Below are positions 1 to 8,360 of a stretch of 64,000 nucleotides of DNA, one piece after another. The DNA comes from Jannaschia pohangensis (GTDB lineage Bacteria > Pseudomonadota > Alphaproteobacteria > Rhodobacterales > Rhodobacteraceae). Position 1 is the first letter of the stretch. The number at the start of each line of letters is the position of its first letter. The notes under the pieces are model-generated. The model made no database searches. It saw only the letters and a program-made list of their open reading frames with translations, and was not told the origin of the DNA. The stretch covers positions 51,990-115,989 of the forward strand of contig NZ_FORA01000007.1 of NCBI RefSeq assembly GCF_900113875.1, read 5' to 3'. Made by a program: the position numbers and the translations under genes.

Positions 1-744
1 CTGCGCGGGTTTCTGGTGCTCGAAACGGCGGCGCTGTTCGATGTGCCCCGCGGCCGGGCACTGCGGGTCGCGGCGGCAATCGAGGCGATCCACGCCTATT
101 CCCTTATCCATGACGACCTGCCCTGCATGGACGACGACGACCTGCGCCGGGGCCAGCCGACGGTTCACCGCAAATGGGACGAGGCGACGGCGGTTCTGGC
201 CGGGGACGCGCTCCAGACCTTTGCCTTCGAAGTGCTGGCCGATCCGGCCACCGACTCCGACCCGGGGTTGCGCGCAGACCTCGTCCTGACGCTCGCACAG
301 GCATCGGGGGCGGCGGGCATGGTCCGGGGTCAGGCGCTCGACATCGCGGCCGAGACGGCGCAGACGCCGCTGACCCTGGGGCAGATCACCGAATTGCAGC
401 GCCAGAAGACCGGGCGCCTGCTGGAGTGGCCCTGTCGTGCCGGCGCCATCCTGGGCCGCGCCGATCCCGCGCCTCTGCTGGCCTATGCCGCCGAACTGGG
501 GCTGGCGTTCCAGATCGCCGATGACCTGCTCGACGTGACGGGGGACGCGGAAACCGTGGGCAAGGCCGTGGGCAAGGATGCCGATGCCGGCAAGGCCACC
601 TTCGTGTCCATCCTGGGCGTCGATGCCGCGCGGGCCCGTGCAGAAGATCTTGTGAAATCTGCACAAGGCGCCATTTTGCCCTATGGCCACCGGGCTGCTA
701 CTCTGGCTCAAATCGCGGAATATGTCGTGACGCGCGACAAGTGA
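1..744 (+). CDS. ispA: Geranyl/farnesyl diphosphate synthase (5' truncated by window edge)
   Basis: Cytosolic prenyltransferase that condenses isopentenyl diphosphate with allylic diphosphates to make farnesyl (or geranylgeranyl) diphosphate. The reading frame is open from base 1 (LRGFLVLE, the usual segment just after the KRLR region), so the N-terminus lies outside the window. The first Asp-rich motif reads [10 protein letters not shown] followed by LRRGQPTVH. The second reads DDLLDVTGD with the downstream [14 protein letters not shown] segment. These are the two Mg-diphosphate sites of the polyprenyl synthetase family. It ends ten bases before the dxs start, so the two genes, which act in the same pathway, are probably cotranscribed. 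Confidence 0.95.
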   Translation: MRGFLVLETAALFDVPRGRALRVAAAIEAIHAYSLIHDDLPCMDDDDLRRGQPTVHRKWDEATAVLAGDALQTFAFEVLADPATDSDPGLRADLVLTLAQASGAAGMVRGQALDIAAETAQTPLTLGQITELQRQKTGRLLEWPCRAGAILGRADPAPLLAYAAELGLAFQIADDLLDVTGDAETVGKAVGKDADAGKATFVSILGVDAARARAEDLVKSAQGAILPYGHRAATLAQIAEYVVTRDK

Positions 745-754
745 GGCCTTGCTG

Positions 755-2668
755 ATGACTGCCCCGAAGACGCCCCTTCTCGACCGGATCGCCGGACCGC
801 CCGACCTCAAGGCCCTGACCGACCGGGAGTTGCGGCAGCTGGCGGATGAGTTGCGGTCCGAAACGATCCACGCGGTCAGCCGGACCGGCGGGCATCTGGG
901 CGCGGGTCTTGGCGTGGTGGAACTTACCGTCGCGCTTCATGCGGTGTTCGACACGCCGCGCGACCGGCTGATCTGGGACGTGTCGCATCAGTGCTACCCC
1001 CACAAGATCCTGACCGGTCGCCGCCGCCGGATGGACAGCCTGCGCCAGAAGGACGGGTTGTCCGGCTTCACCAAGCGGACCGAGTCGCCCTATGACCCCT
1101 TCGGCGCGGCGCATTCCTCCACCTCGATCAGCGCCGCGCTCGGCTTTGCCATGGGGCGCGAATTGGGGGCGCCGGGTAACGGCGACGCGATTGCCGTGAT
1201 CGGGGATGGCGCGCTGTCGGGCGGAATGGCCTATGAGGCGCTCAACCATGCGGGGCACCTTGGCAAGCGCCTGATCGTGATCCTGAACGACAACGAGATG
1301 TCGATCGCCCCGCCCGTGGGCGCCATGTCCAGCTATCTGAGCCGTCTTTACGCGCAGGGCCCGTTCCAGGAACTGAAGGCCGTCGCCAAGGGCGCGGTCA
1401 GCTTCCTGCCGCCGCCGTTTCAGGAGGGGGCCAAGCGCGCCAAGGAAATGCTCAAGGGCATGGCCGTGGGCGGCACCCTCTTCGAGGAATTGGGGTTCAG
1501 CTATATCGGCCCGCTTGACGGGCACGACATGGACGGTCTTCTGGGCGTGTTGCGGGCGGTGAAATCGCGGGCGACCGGGCCGATCCTGATCCATGCGATC
1601 ACCAAGAAGGGCAAGGGTTTCCGCCATGCCGAAAGCAAGGCCGACGGCGGCCATGCGACGGCGAAATTCGACGTCGTCACCGGCGAGCAGGCCAAGGCCC
1701 CGTCCAACGCGCCGTCCTATACCAAGGTCTTTGCCGAAAGCCTGCTTCAGGAGGCCGAGGCCGATGACCGCATCGTGGCCGTGACCGCCGCCATGCCCGA
1801 TGGCACCGGCCTGAACCTCTTTGCCGAACGCTTCCCTGCGCGATGCTTCGACGTCGGGATTGCCGAACAACATGGCGTGACGTTCTGCGCGGGCCTTGCC
1901 GCGTCGGGGATGAAGCCGTTCTGCACGATCTATTCGACCTTCCTGCAGCGCGGCTACGATCAGATCGTCCACGACGTCGCCCTGCAGGGTCTGCCGGTGC
2001 GCTTTGCCATCGACCGGGCCGGGCTGGTCGGGGCCGACGGGCCGACCCATGCCGGCAGCTTCGACATCGCCTATCTGTCCAACCTGCCGGGCTTTGTCGT
2101 GATGGCCGCCGCCGACGAGGCGGAGCTTCGGCATATGGTCGCCACGGCCGCCGCCCATGACGAGGGTCCGATCGCGTTCCGCTTTCCGCGCGGCGAAGGC
2201 GTCGGCGTCGAGATGCCCGAGCGCGGCGTTCCGCTGGAAATCGGCAAGGGCCGGATGATCCACGAGGGGGAGCGCGTGGCGATCCTGTCCTTCGGTGCCC
2301 GGCTGGCCGAGATCGAGGTGGCGCGCGAACGGCTGATGGCCCGGGGGATCACCCCGACGGTGGCCGATGCGCGGTTCGCCAAGCCCCTGGACCGGGACAT
2401 GATCCTGACCCTGGCCGCAAACCACGAGGCCCTGATCACCATCGAAGAAGGCGCCGTGGGCGGTTTCGGCAGTCACGTCGCACAGCTTCTGTCAGACGAA
2501 GGCGTGTTCGACAGCGGGTTGCGGTTCCGGTCGATGGTCCTGCCGGACAGCTTCATCGATCAGGCGGGACCAAGCCAGATGTATGCCGACGCGGGCCTGA
2601 ACGCCGAAGACATAGAACGCCGGGTTCTGGATGTTCTGAACGTGAAGGTTCTTGAGCGTCGCGCCTGA
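755..2668 (+). CDS. dxs: 1-deoxy-D-xylulose-5-phosphate synthase
   Basis: Thiamine-diphosphate enzyme joining pyruvate and glyceraldehyde 3-phosphate, the first step of the MEP isoprenoid pathway. The 637-residue protein has normal family length. The ThDP/Mg motif starts GDGALSGG near residue 150 and closes with the LNDNE segment near 177-181. The transketolase-like catalytic Glu lies in DVGIAEQHG near residue 371. A C-terminal transketolase domain with [10 protein letters not shown] follows. I chose ATG 755 because GAGG at 743-746 sits eight bases upstream; a TTG six bases earlier is the alternative. It follows ispA directly and is followed by a strong hairpin terminator. Confidence 0.97.
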   Translation: MTAPKTPLLDRIAGPPDLKALTDRELRQLADELRSETIHAVSRTGGHLGAGLGVVELTVALHAVFDTPRDRLIWDVSHQCYPHKILTGRRRRMDSLRQKDGLSGFTKRTESPYDPFGAAHSSTSISAALGFAMGRELGAPGNGDAIAVIGDGALSGGMAYEALNHAGHLGKRLIVILNDNEMSIAPPVGAMSSYLSRLYAQGPFQELKAVAKGAVSFLPPPFQEGAKRAKEMLKGMAVGGTLFEELGFSYIGPLDGHDMDGLLGVLRAVKSRATGPILIHAITKKGKGFRHAESKADGGHATAKFDVVTGEQAKAPSNAPSYTKVFAESLLQEAEADDRIVAVTAAMPDGTGLNLFAERFPARCFDVGIAEQHGVTFCAGLAASGMKPFCTIYSTFLQRGYDQIVHDVALQGLPVRFAIDRAGLVGADGPTHAGSFDIAYLSNLPGFVVMAAADEAELRHMVATAAAHDEGPIAFRFPRGEGVGVEMPERGVPLEIGKGRMIHEGERVAILSFGARLAEIEVARERLMARGITPTVADARFAKPLDRDMILTLAANHEALITIEEGAVGGFGSHVAQLLSDEGVFDSGLRFRSMVLPDSFIDQAGPSQMYADAGLNAEDIERRVLDVLNVKVLERRA

Positions 2669-2689
2669 GTTCGATCATGGCGGAAACGA

Positions 2690-2718
2690 AAAAGGGCAGG
2701 CCCAAGGCCTGCCCTTTT
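2690..2718. terminator. Bidirectional intrinsic terminator after dxs
   Basis: A perfect 12-bp stem (2690-2701 with 2707-2718) has a five-base loop. The arms start with AAAA and end with TTTT, so a G/C-rich stem is flanked by A and T runs on both strands. It lies 22 bases past the dxs stop and 26 bases past the end of the convergent small secreted protein gene, so it can stop transcription from both sides. Confidence 0.85.
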
Positions 2719-2743
2719 GTAATTCTGACGCGAGGTCCGACCC

Positions 2744-2986
2744 TTAGAAGGTGCCGCCGGGCAGAGCGACGAGCGTCGTTCCGGTCGCCGAGGAACCGTC
2801 GGCGACAACTGCGAACAACACGCCGGCGATGACGATCACCGCGCCGACGGTCAGAGCGGACGAACCGGCCAGGATCGCGCTTTGCGACGACTTGTCGGTC
2901 ACGACGCGAACGGCTTCGTCAGCGGAAGCAGCGAGGGGAGCAACGGCCAGAGTGGCAGCAGCGGCGAGGGCGAAAAATTTGGTCAT
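2744..2986 (-). CDS. Small exported YjbE-like protein of the exopolysaccharide cluster
   Basis: 80-residue protein with an N-terminal signal peptide (MTKFFALAAAATLAVAPLAASA, cleavage after ASA). One hydrophobic stretch follows near residues 45-62, then a Ser/Gly/Thr-rich tail (ADGSSATGTTLVALPGGTF). Length, Ala/Ser/Gly/Thr composition and position before YjbF- and YjbH-like genes resemble E. coli YjbE, a small secreted protein of unknown biochemical role. Sequence similarity to YjbE itself is only compositional, so the identity is inferred from context. ATG 2986 was chosen over an upstream in-frame ATG because GGAG stands six bases before it and the signal peptide starts there. A candidate promoter lies at 3019-3047. 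Confidence 0.65.
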   Translation of the reverse strand: MTKFFALAAAATLAVAPLAASADEAVRVVTDKSSQSAILAGSSALTVGAVIVIAGVLFAVVADGSSATGTTLVALPGGTF

Positions 2987-3018
2987 TGGATGACTCCAGC
3001 TATCCGAGTTCATTTTTG

Positions 3019-3047
3019 TAGATATTTCACTAATCTGCCGCAATCAA
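3019..3047 (-). promoter_or_regulatory. Candidate promoter for the YjbE-like gene
   Basis: On the minus strand a TTGATT hexamer (3047-3042) is separated by 17 bases from TATCTA (3024-3019), inside an unusually A/T-rich stretch for this genome. This would start transcription about 25 bases before ATG 2986. Both boxes are imperfect matches to the sigma-70 consensus. The gene may also be read from the yjbH/yjbF transcript 186 bases upstream. Confidence 0.35.
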
Positions 3048-3172
3048 GCCGTTCTGGGCATCAGGGTAAACAAAGCTGACTTTTGCCGCAGCTTCCCGCC
3101 TAGTCGCTGAAAACGATGTCGTTTCCGCAACGGTCGTGTGCTGCGACCGGGTCGATCCGGCCCGCGAGCCCG

Positions 3173-3847
3173 CTATTCCGTCAGTCGGATGATCTCGAAA
3201 TCGCCGACCTCGGGGCTGATTCGTTCGATGCTCTTGCGGACGGTGCCGTTCGATTCCACCCAGTATCTATTGACGAAATCGCCGCCGGTGGCGCGGCAGT
3301 CTTCCTCGAATACCCGCGTCGCGTGGCGTTTGCCGTAGATGTCCAACGTCTCATTGCCGATCAGACGGACGTCACAAAGGTAATCACGCGTCTCAATCAA
3401 GCCTTCGCCCGTCAGATAGCGATTCACCCGTTGCACATCGCTGCCCCCGCCAGCCGCGAAAGCCGCGACCAGCGGCGCGATATCGGCGGTCATCAAGTCG
3501 AAGCCATACCCCCGTGTGCCCACCAACACGCCGTCGCGCCGGAGCAACCCGCGATCATCCCCGGCGGCCCATTGCACCGTGCCCCGGTTGGAGGCGACGG
3601 GAATGACGGTAAACCCCGAATCGGCGGTCTTCTGGATCACCAGAAGCGCCGAGACGGGCGACGCTGCGATCAGTTGCGGCGACAAGACCTGACGGGCATC
3701 GGGGACCGGTTGACCCGGTCGGACGACACCCAGAAGCGATCCCCCGGCGATCACCAGGGGGGACTTCACCGGATTGTTGCCGCAAGCGGTCAGGCCAAGG
3801 GTCAGGCCCAGGGCGATCAGGAGCGGGCGGGCAAGGCGCGTCATCAT
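3173..3847 (-). CDS. yjbF: YjbF-like outer-membrane lipoprotein (exopolysaccharide secretion)
   Basis: 224-residue lipoprotein of the YjbF/GfcB family, which works with YjbH in export or assembly of an extracellular polysaccharide. A hydrophobic signal ends in the lipobox LTAC within the first 25 residues, so the mature protein starts at a lipidated Cys and is probably anchored in the outer membrane. The family-typical segment GTRGYGFDLMTADI is present. Translation is coupled to yjbH: the YjbH stop overlaps an ATG at 3853, and GGAG at 3857-3854 serves ATG 3847 (or ATG 3844). The biochemical function of the family is unknown. Confidence 0.8.
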   Translation of the reverse strand: MMTRLARPLLIALGLTLGLTACGNNPVKSPLVIAGGSLLGVVRPGQPVPDARQVLSPQLIAASPVSALLVIQKTADSGFTVIPVASNRGTVQWAAGDDRGLLRRDGVLVGTRGYGFDLMTADIAPLVAAFAAGGGSDVQRVNRYLTGEGLIETRDYLCDVRLIGNETLDIYGKRHATRVFEEDCRATGGDFVNRYWVESNGTVRKSIERISPEVGDFEIIRLTE

Positions 3848-3849
3848 CG

Positions 3850-5985
3850 TCATCTCCAGACCGTCCCCCAATCGTCCGTCAGGTCCGGCGCGGATTGATC
3901 CCGCACTAGCGGGTAAAGGCGATTGCGCAGGTTGAGGCGGGCGCCACCGTCCCGCAAGATGGGCTGGACCAGAACATTGCCCGAGGTCTGCGTCGGCTGT
4001 CCGGTGAACCAGCTGAAGGGCACCCGCAACCGAATCCCCTTGTCGAAGCTGCCCTCGCCGAATTCTGCCGCGCTGACGTTCGTCTTCGTTGCATAGGCGC
4101 TGACCCGCCAGCCATTGGCGAACTCGCGGGCAAGTTCATAGGTCAAGCCCCGGTCACCGGCCAGATACTGACCCACGTCGACCTGACTGTGGAAGCCGTT
4201 GCCGTGGTTGTAATATGCGCTGACGAAGGCAGTCGTCGCCTCCAGGTCCTGAAAGCCGAGCTGCATGTCGAAATCGCGCTGGCGGACCTTGCTGACCTCC
4301 ACCCCAAGCGCCAGCCGGGAGCCGGAGGGCTTCCACAGCAACTCGCCCGAGACACCACCGAACTGCGGCTCCAGCAGGCCGGCCGAGACGCGACCATAAA
4401 GGTTGGGGCCGGGCCGGAACATGTAGGTGCCGGTCAGATAGGGGATGAAGGGCTTGTCGGTGCGCGCGAACAGGTTCGATTCCGAGCGCACGCGCGGCAG
4501 CACCGAGTCCGACGGCCGGGTCGAACCGTCCCGGTTGCCGACGATCCGTTGGCGCAACGCCCCCTCGAACATCAGGCCCGCGACGGGTTGATAGCTGGCC
4601 GACAACTCGGCCCCGAGGTCGAGGCGGAGGGGATTGTCGGGATCAAACGTGCTGACCGCGACATAGGGGCCAAGCGCCCATTGGAAGCGCGGATAGGCGT
4701 CGGGCTGCACGACCAGACCGGCGCGGTCCAGGCGGGCGGCATCGACAAGGCCCGCGACGGCCAGCAATTCGTCGGCGCCGTTCGGGCTGTTTTCCAGCGC
4801 CTCGATGTCGCTGCGGCGCAGGACCACGGCATCGCCCGCCAGTCCGGCCTCGTTCAGCGGCACGAAGACCAGCGTCTCGACCGAAGCCGGAAGCACGGCG
4901 GTGGCGGCGCGGGCGGCGCGCCCGATGGCCTGGGGCTGTGCGCCATAGATCGGATTGCGGAAATGGATTTCGGCCCGGCTACCCTCGATCTTGCTGGCGA
5001 CCAACGGCAGGCCCGCATCGGCCATCACGGTGCCAAGCCCCGCGCGCAGGATCACCGGCGCACTGGGGTTCTGGGTCCAGGCGGCATCCCAGGCCGCCGG
5101 ATCGTCCTGGGGCGCGGGGCGCAGGGTCACCGGCGGTGCGGCCGGACCGATGCCGCTGCCCACGGGCGACCGCTTGGGATTGAGCGAGAATTGAAGCGTC
5201 ACACCGACTTCGGAGCCATGCAGGACATATCCCGACAGGCTGGTCCCCGGTCGCAGACGATAGTCGAAGCCGAAGTTGAGCGGCGTTTTCGCGTCGAAGA
5301 TGCCGCGCGCCTCTTCCTCGACATAGGCGTCCGACGAATATTCCGCCGTCAGGGTCAGCCGGTCGTTCCAGCGGTATTGAACCCCGCCGAACAGGGCGGC
5401 GTCGCCGCGGAAGATCTGGCTGGTCTGGAACTGTCCGCCGGTGCCGATGGTCAGGGGCGGGCGTGTCTCGAACTTGTCGCTGACGATGCCGAGCGGGTTG
5501 GTGAACCCGCCGCGCGTGCCAAGCCGACCCCACCCAAGGCCACCTGTCACGGTCCAGCGGTCGCCGAAAGACTTGGTCGCGACGACGTATTCGGAGGCAT
5601 AGAGACTGGTGCCGCCGATGTCCTGAATGCCGACGGTCACGGCGGGGCGGCGCGCGGTTTCGGTCAAGAGCTGATAGCGAAGATCGAAGCTGCGGTCATA
5701 CGTGCGCACGAAATTCGGCCCGATGGGCAGGAAATCGGGAACGGTCGCATAGCGGAACACGGCCTGAAGCCGCGGGGTCAGCTGAAACGCGATCTGGGTC
5801 CGACCGGAGCCGTTGGACAGCAGGGTCAGGCTGGTCGTGAGTTCCGCATCAGGCTGCATCTGGGCCGTCGGCAAGTCGATGAGACCGGGCACGCCATAGC
5901 TGTTGATGGCGCGAATGTCTTGCGCGGCGGCGGGCAGGGCCAGCGCGGCAAACGCGATTGCAACGGCTTTGGACAGGGTCGTCAT
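3850..5985 (-). CDS. yjbH: YjbH-family outer-membrane beta-barrel protein (exopolysaccharide secretion)
   Basis: 711-residue exported protein. A signal peptide (ending PAAAQD) is followed by NSYGVPGLIDLPTAQ, the hallmark start of YjbH/GfcD proteins. Many alternating aromatic beta-strands follow, as expected of an outer-membrane barrel. Close to E. coli YjbH (about 700 residues) in length. In Enterobacteria yjbEFGH is an exopolysaccharide-linked operon. Here yjbH, yjbF and a yjbE-like gene are present in a different order and no yjbG/gfcC gene is visible. It is divergent from glycan synthesis genes starting at 6144, so the whole block is probably one polysaccharide module. Confidence 0.88.
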   Translation of the reverse strand: MTTLSKAVAIAFAALALPAAAQDIRAINSYGVPGLIDLPTAQMQPDAELTTSLTLLSNGSGRTQIAFQLTPRLQAVFRYATVPDFLPIGPNFVRTYDRSFDLRYQLLTETARRPAVTVGIQDIGGTSLYASEYVVATKSFGDRWTVTGGLGWGRLGTRGGFTNPLGIVSDKFETRPPLTIGTGGQFQTSQIFRGDAALFGGVQYRWNDRLTLTAEYSSDAYVEEEARGIFDAKTPLNFGFDYRLRPGTSLSGYVLHGSEVGVTLQFSLNPKRSPVGSGIGPAAPPVTLRPAPQDDPAAWDAAWTQNPSAPVILRAGLGTVMADAGLPLVASKIEGSRAEIHFRNPIYGAQPQAIGRAARAATAVLPASVETLVFVPLNEAGLAGDAVVLRRSDIEALENSPNGADELLAVAGLVDAARLDRAGLVVQPDAYPRFQWALGPYVAVSTFDPDNPLRLDLGAELSASYQPVAGLMFEGALRQRIVGNRDGSTRPSDSVLPRVRSESNLFARTDKPFIPYLTGTYMFRPGPNLYGRVSAGLLEPQFGGVSGELLWKPSGSRLALGVEVSKVRQRDFDMQLGFQDLEATTAFVSAYYNHGNGFHSQVDVGQYLAGDRGLTYELAREFANGWRVSAYATKTNVSAAEFGEGSFDKGIRLRVPFSWFTGQPTQTSGNVLVQPILRDGGARLNLRNRLYPLVRDQSAPDLTDDWGTVWR

Positions 5986-6143
5986 GGCATTTGACCTTTG
6001 GCTTGCGGCCCGCTCTTCATGCCCGCCGGTGGTCTGTTCGGAAAGGCGCGCCTTCCGTTTCGGCGACTTCCGGCCACCGGGTGTCTTGATTCTGCAACGA
6101 CTTCGCGTCAGGCCCCAAGGGACGCTGAAATCTCGGAGCGGTC

Positions 6144-6950
6144 ATGTCCGACGCTGCCCCACCCCCCGACGGATTGGCCGTCACCGGATCGACCGGACGC
6201 ATCGGGCGCATGTTGCGGACCGTCTGGGCGGGGGCGGACGTGGCCTGGCTTCGTCGCGGCGATCCGCTCGAGACCGGGCTCCGTGGCCGGTCCTGTGTCG
6301 TCGGGCTGGCCGGGGTGACCCGGGGCGACGCGCGCGCGCTCGCCGCCAACACGAGCACCGCTTGCCAGACCCTGCGCGCGGCAGAGGCCGCCAAGGTCAA
6401 GCGGGTCATCCTGTTCTCTTCGGCCGCTGTCTATGGTCGCGCATCCGGGCCATTGGTTGAGACGGCCGCGCCCACGCCCGTCGCACCCTACGGGACGGCG
6501 AAGGCCGAAATGGAAGAGAACGTGGCCCGGTGGTGCGCCGCACATCCGAACGGGCCCGAAGTCACGATTCTGCGTCTGGGCAATGTCGCGGGGGCCGATG
6601 CGCTGTTGTCGAGCCTCGACAAGACTCCGCCCGGCCTCGACATTTTTCCGGACGGGCGAAGCCCCAGGCGCAGTTACATCGGCCCCCGGACGCTGGCGGA
6701 GGTGCTGGTGCGTCTGGCGATCCATCCGGGGCCCTTGCCAGAGATCCTGAACGTCGCGGCGCCGGGCACCGTGGAAATGGCGGCCCTGTTGCGCGCCGCC
6801 GCCCTGTCCTGGACGCCCATGCGCGCGCCCCCGGCCGCGATCCCCGAGGTGGAACTGGACACCCGGCTGCTGCAATCGCTCCTTCCCCTTCCGCCCGACG
6901 CCTCCGACCCGGCGCGGATCGTGGCCGAATGGCGCGAGGTCTGCCGATGA
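6144..6950 (+). CDS. NAD-dependent epimerase/dehydratase (extended SDR)
   Basis: 268-residue nucleotide-sugar type short-chain dehydrogenase. The N-terminal Rossmann motif is TGSTGRIG near residues 15-22. The catalytic YxxxK appears as YGTAK near residue 115, preceded by the Ser-rich SSAAVYGR. It is shorter than typical UDP-glucose 4-epimerases (about 320-340), with a reduced C-terminal substrate domain, so its substrate cannot be named. It overlaps the following sugar transferase gene by four bases (ATGA), which points to a role in making the sugar precursor of the local polysaccharide. Confidence 0.8.
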   Translation: MSDAAPPPDGLAVTGSTGRIGRMLRTVWAGADVAWLRRGDPLETGLRGRSCVVGLAGVTRGDARALAANTSTACQTLRAAEAAKVKRVILFSSAAVYGRASGPLVETAAPTPVAPYGTAKAEMEENVARWCAAHPNGPEVTILRLGNVAGADALLSSLDKTPPGLDIFPDGRSPRRSYIGPRTLAEVLVRLAIHPGPLPEILNVAAPGTVEMAALLRAAALSWTPMRAPPAAIPEVELDTRLLQSLLPLPPDASDPARIVAEWREVCR

Positions 6951-7588
6951 CCCCGGGCAAGCGGCTGTTCGACATCCTGTTCTCGCTCTACCTGATGGTC
7001 TTCCTGGCCCCGGTCTTTGCGGTCGTGACCTGGAAGGTCTGGCGCCAACAGGGCGGGCCGATCTTCTATGGCTCCGAGCGGATGAAATCGCCGACCGAAG
7101 CGTTCACGCTCTGGAAATACCGCACGATGGCCGACGATCCGTCCGACACGGGCGTGACCGGCGGCGACAAGGCATCCCGGATCACCCCGCTCGGCGCGGC
7201 CCTGCGTCGGCGCAGGCTCGATGAACTGCCGCAACTGTGGAACATCCTGAAAGGCGACGTCAGCTTCGTCGGGCCGCGCCCGCCCCTGCGCCGCTATGTC
7301 GAGATGTTCCCGGACCTCTATGGCGAAGTTCTGAAATCCCGGCCCGGGGTCACCGGCCTGGCCAGTCTGATCTATTCGCCCCACGAGGAACGCATCCTGT
7401 CGGCCTGCAATACCGCCGCCGAGACCGAGGCCGAGTACATCCGCGTCTGCGTGCCGCGAAAGGCCGCGCTCGACCTTCTGTATCAGCGCAACCGGACGTT
7501 CTGGATGGATGTGAAGCTCATCTCCTGGACGACGGCCAAGTTTCTGCCCCGGGCGATCCGCCCCAAGCGCAAGGGCAAATGGGTCTGA
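6947..7588 (+). CDS. Undecaprenyl-phosphate sugar-1-phosphate transferase (Bac_transf family)
   Basis: 213-residue monotopic phosphoglycosyl transferase. One N-terminal hydrophobic helix (residues about 8-28) is followed by the cytoplasmic catalytic domain with GSERM, WKYRTM, RRRRLDELPQLWNILKGD and SFVGPRPPL. These motifs define the WcaJ/PglC/PssY group that loads the first sugar phosphate onto undecaprenyl phosphate. Length fits the small PglC-like form lacking the WcaJ transmembrane domain. The ATGA overlap with the epimerase shows translational coupling. Together with the yjb genes across the divergent gap it suggests capsule or exopolysaccharide initiation. Confidence 0.9.
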   Translation: MTPGKRLFDILFSLYLMVFLAPVFAVVTWKVWRQQGGPIFYGSERMKSPTEAFTLWKYRTMADDPSDTGVTGGDKASRITPLGAALRRRRLDELPQLWNILKGDVSFVGPRPPLRRYVEMFPDLYGEVLKSRPGVTGLASLIYSPHEERILSACNTAAETEAEYIRVCVPRKAALDLLYQRNRTFWMDVKLISWTTAKFLPRAIRPKRKGKWV

Positions 7589-7589
7589 C

Positions 7590-8360
7590 CTAGGGGCCGC
7601 GTTCCCGGATGGTTTTCTCGATTGCCTCCAGACGGGCCAGAACCTCGTCGCGGTAGGCATCCGTGGCGGCGTTCGACTCCTCTGCATGGGCGTCCTGCAT
7701 CGAATTCACGATCAGACCAACGAGCAGGTTCACCACGGCAAAGGTGGTGACCATGATGAAGGGCACGAAGAACACCCAGGCGTAGGGGAAAACCTCCATG
7801 ACCGGGCGCACGATGCCCATGGACCAGGATTCGAGCGTCATGATCTGGAACAGGGTATAGCCCGATTTTCCGAGGTCCCCGAACCACTCCGGGAAGGACG
7901 CGCCAAAGAGCTTGGTCGCGATCACGGCGGCGATGTAGAAGATGATCCCCATCAGCAGGAACACGCTGCCCATGCCGGGAAGCGCCGTCACGAAGCCCTC
8001 GACCACCCGGCGCAGGCGCGGAAAGACCGACACGATCCTGAGGACCCGCAGGATGCGCAGGGCCCGCAAGACGCTGAGCGGACCCGCCGTGGGGACAAGC
8101 GCGATGCCGACGATGACGAAGTCGAAGATGTTCCAGCCCTGCGTCCAGAAACGCCTGCCCTGGGCGACGATCTTGGCCAGCAGTTCGACCACGAAGATGC
8201 CGAGACAGATCCGGTCGATGACGGTCAGAAGCCCGGCATATCGGTCCATCACCGGCGGCACCGTTTCGAGCCCCAGGGTCACGGCATTCACCAGAATGAC
8301 GGCGACTATGAAGTTTCGGACAAAGGGACGTTCAAGAAAATCGTTCAGGGCGGCGCGCAT
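7590..8360 (-). CDS. Bacterial voltage-gated sodium channel (NaChBac/NavAb family)
   Basis: 256-residue six-helix channel subunit that forms a tetrameric plasma-membrane Na+ channel. The S4 voltage sensor has Arg at 99, 102, 105 and 108 in a regular three-residue repeat. S1 and S2 carry conserved Asn/Glu residues. The pore loop carries the selectivity filter TLESWSM at 175-181, the motif known from NavAb and NavSp1. S6 is followed by an acidic/charged C-terminal segment (about 222-256) that would form the tetramer coiled coil. The start ATG overlaps the stop of the upstream methyltransferase gene by one base (TGATG), so expression is coupled. In bacteria such channels are linked to motility, chemotaxis or pH homeostasis. 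Confidence 0.93.
   Translation of the reverse strand: MRAALNDFLERPFVRNFIVAVILVNAVTLGLETVPPVMDRYAGLLTVIDRICLGIFVVELLAKIVAQGRRFWTQGWNIFDFVIVGIALVPTAGPLSVLRALRILRVLRIVSVFPRLRRVVEGFVTALPGMGSVFLLMGIIFYIAAVIATKLFGASFPEWFGDLGKSGYTLFQIMTLESWSMGIVRPVMEVFPYAWVFFVPFIMVTTFAVVNLLVGLIVNSMQDAHAEESNAATDAYRDEVLARLEAIEKTIRERGP

Noticed and set aside
698..2476. Long open frame antisense to dxs (592 codons), and similar long antisense frames over yjbH, leuS, ybbP and others
   Set aside because: They are rich in Arg, Gly, His and Pro, show no family motifs and lie opposite strongly supported genes. High-GC codon bias opens such antisense frames routinely.
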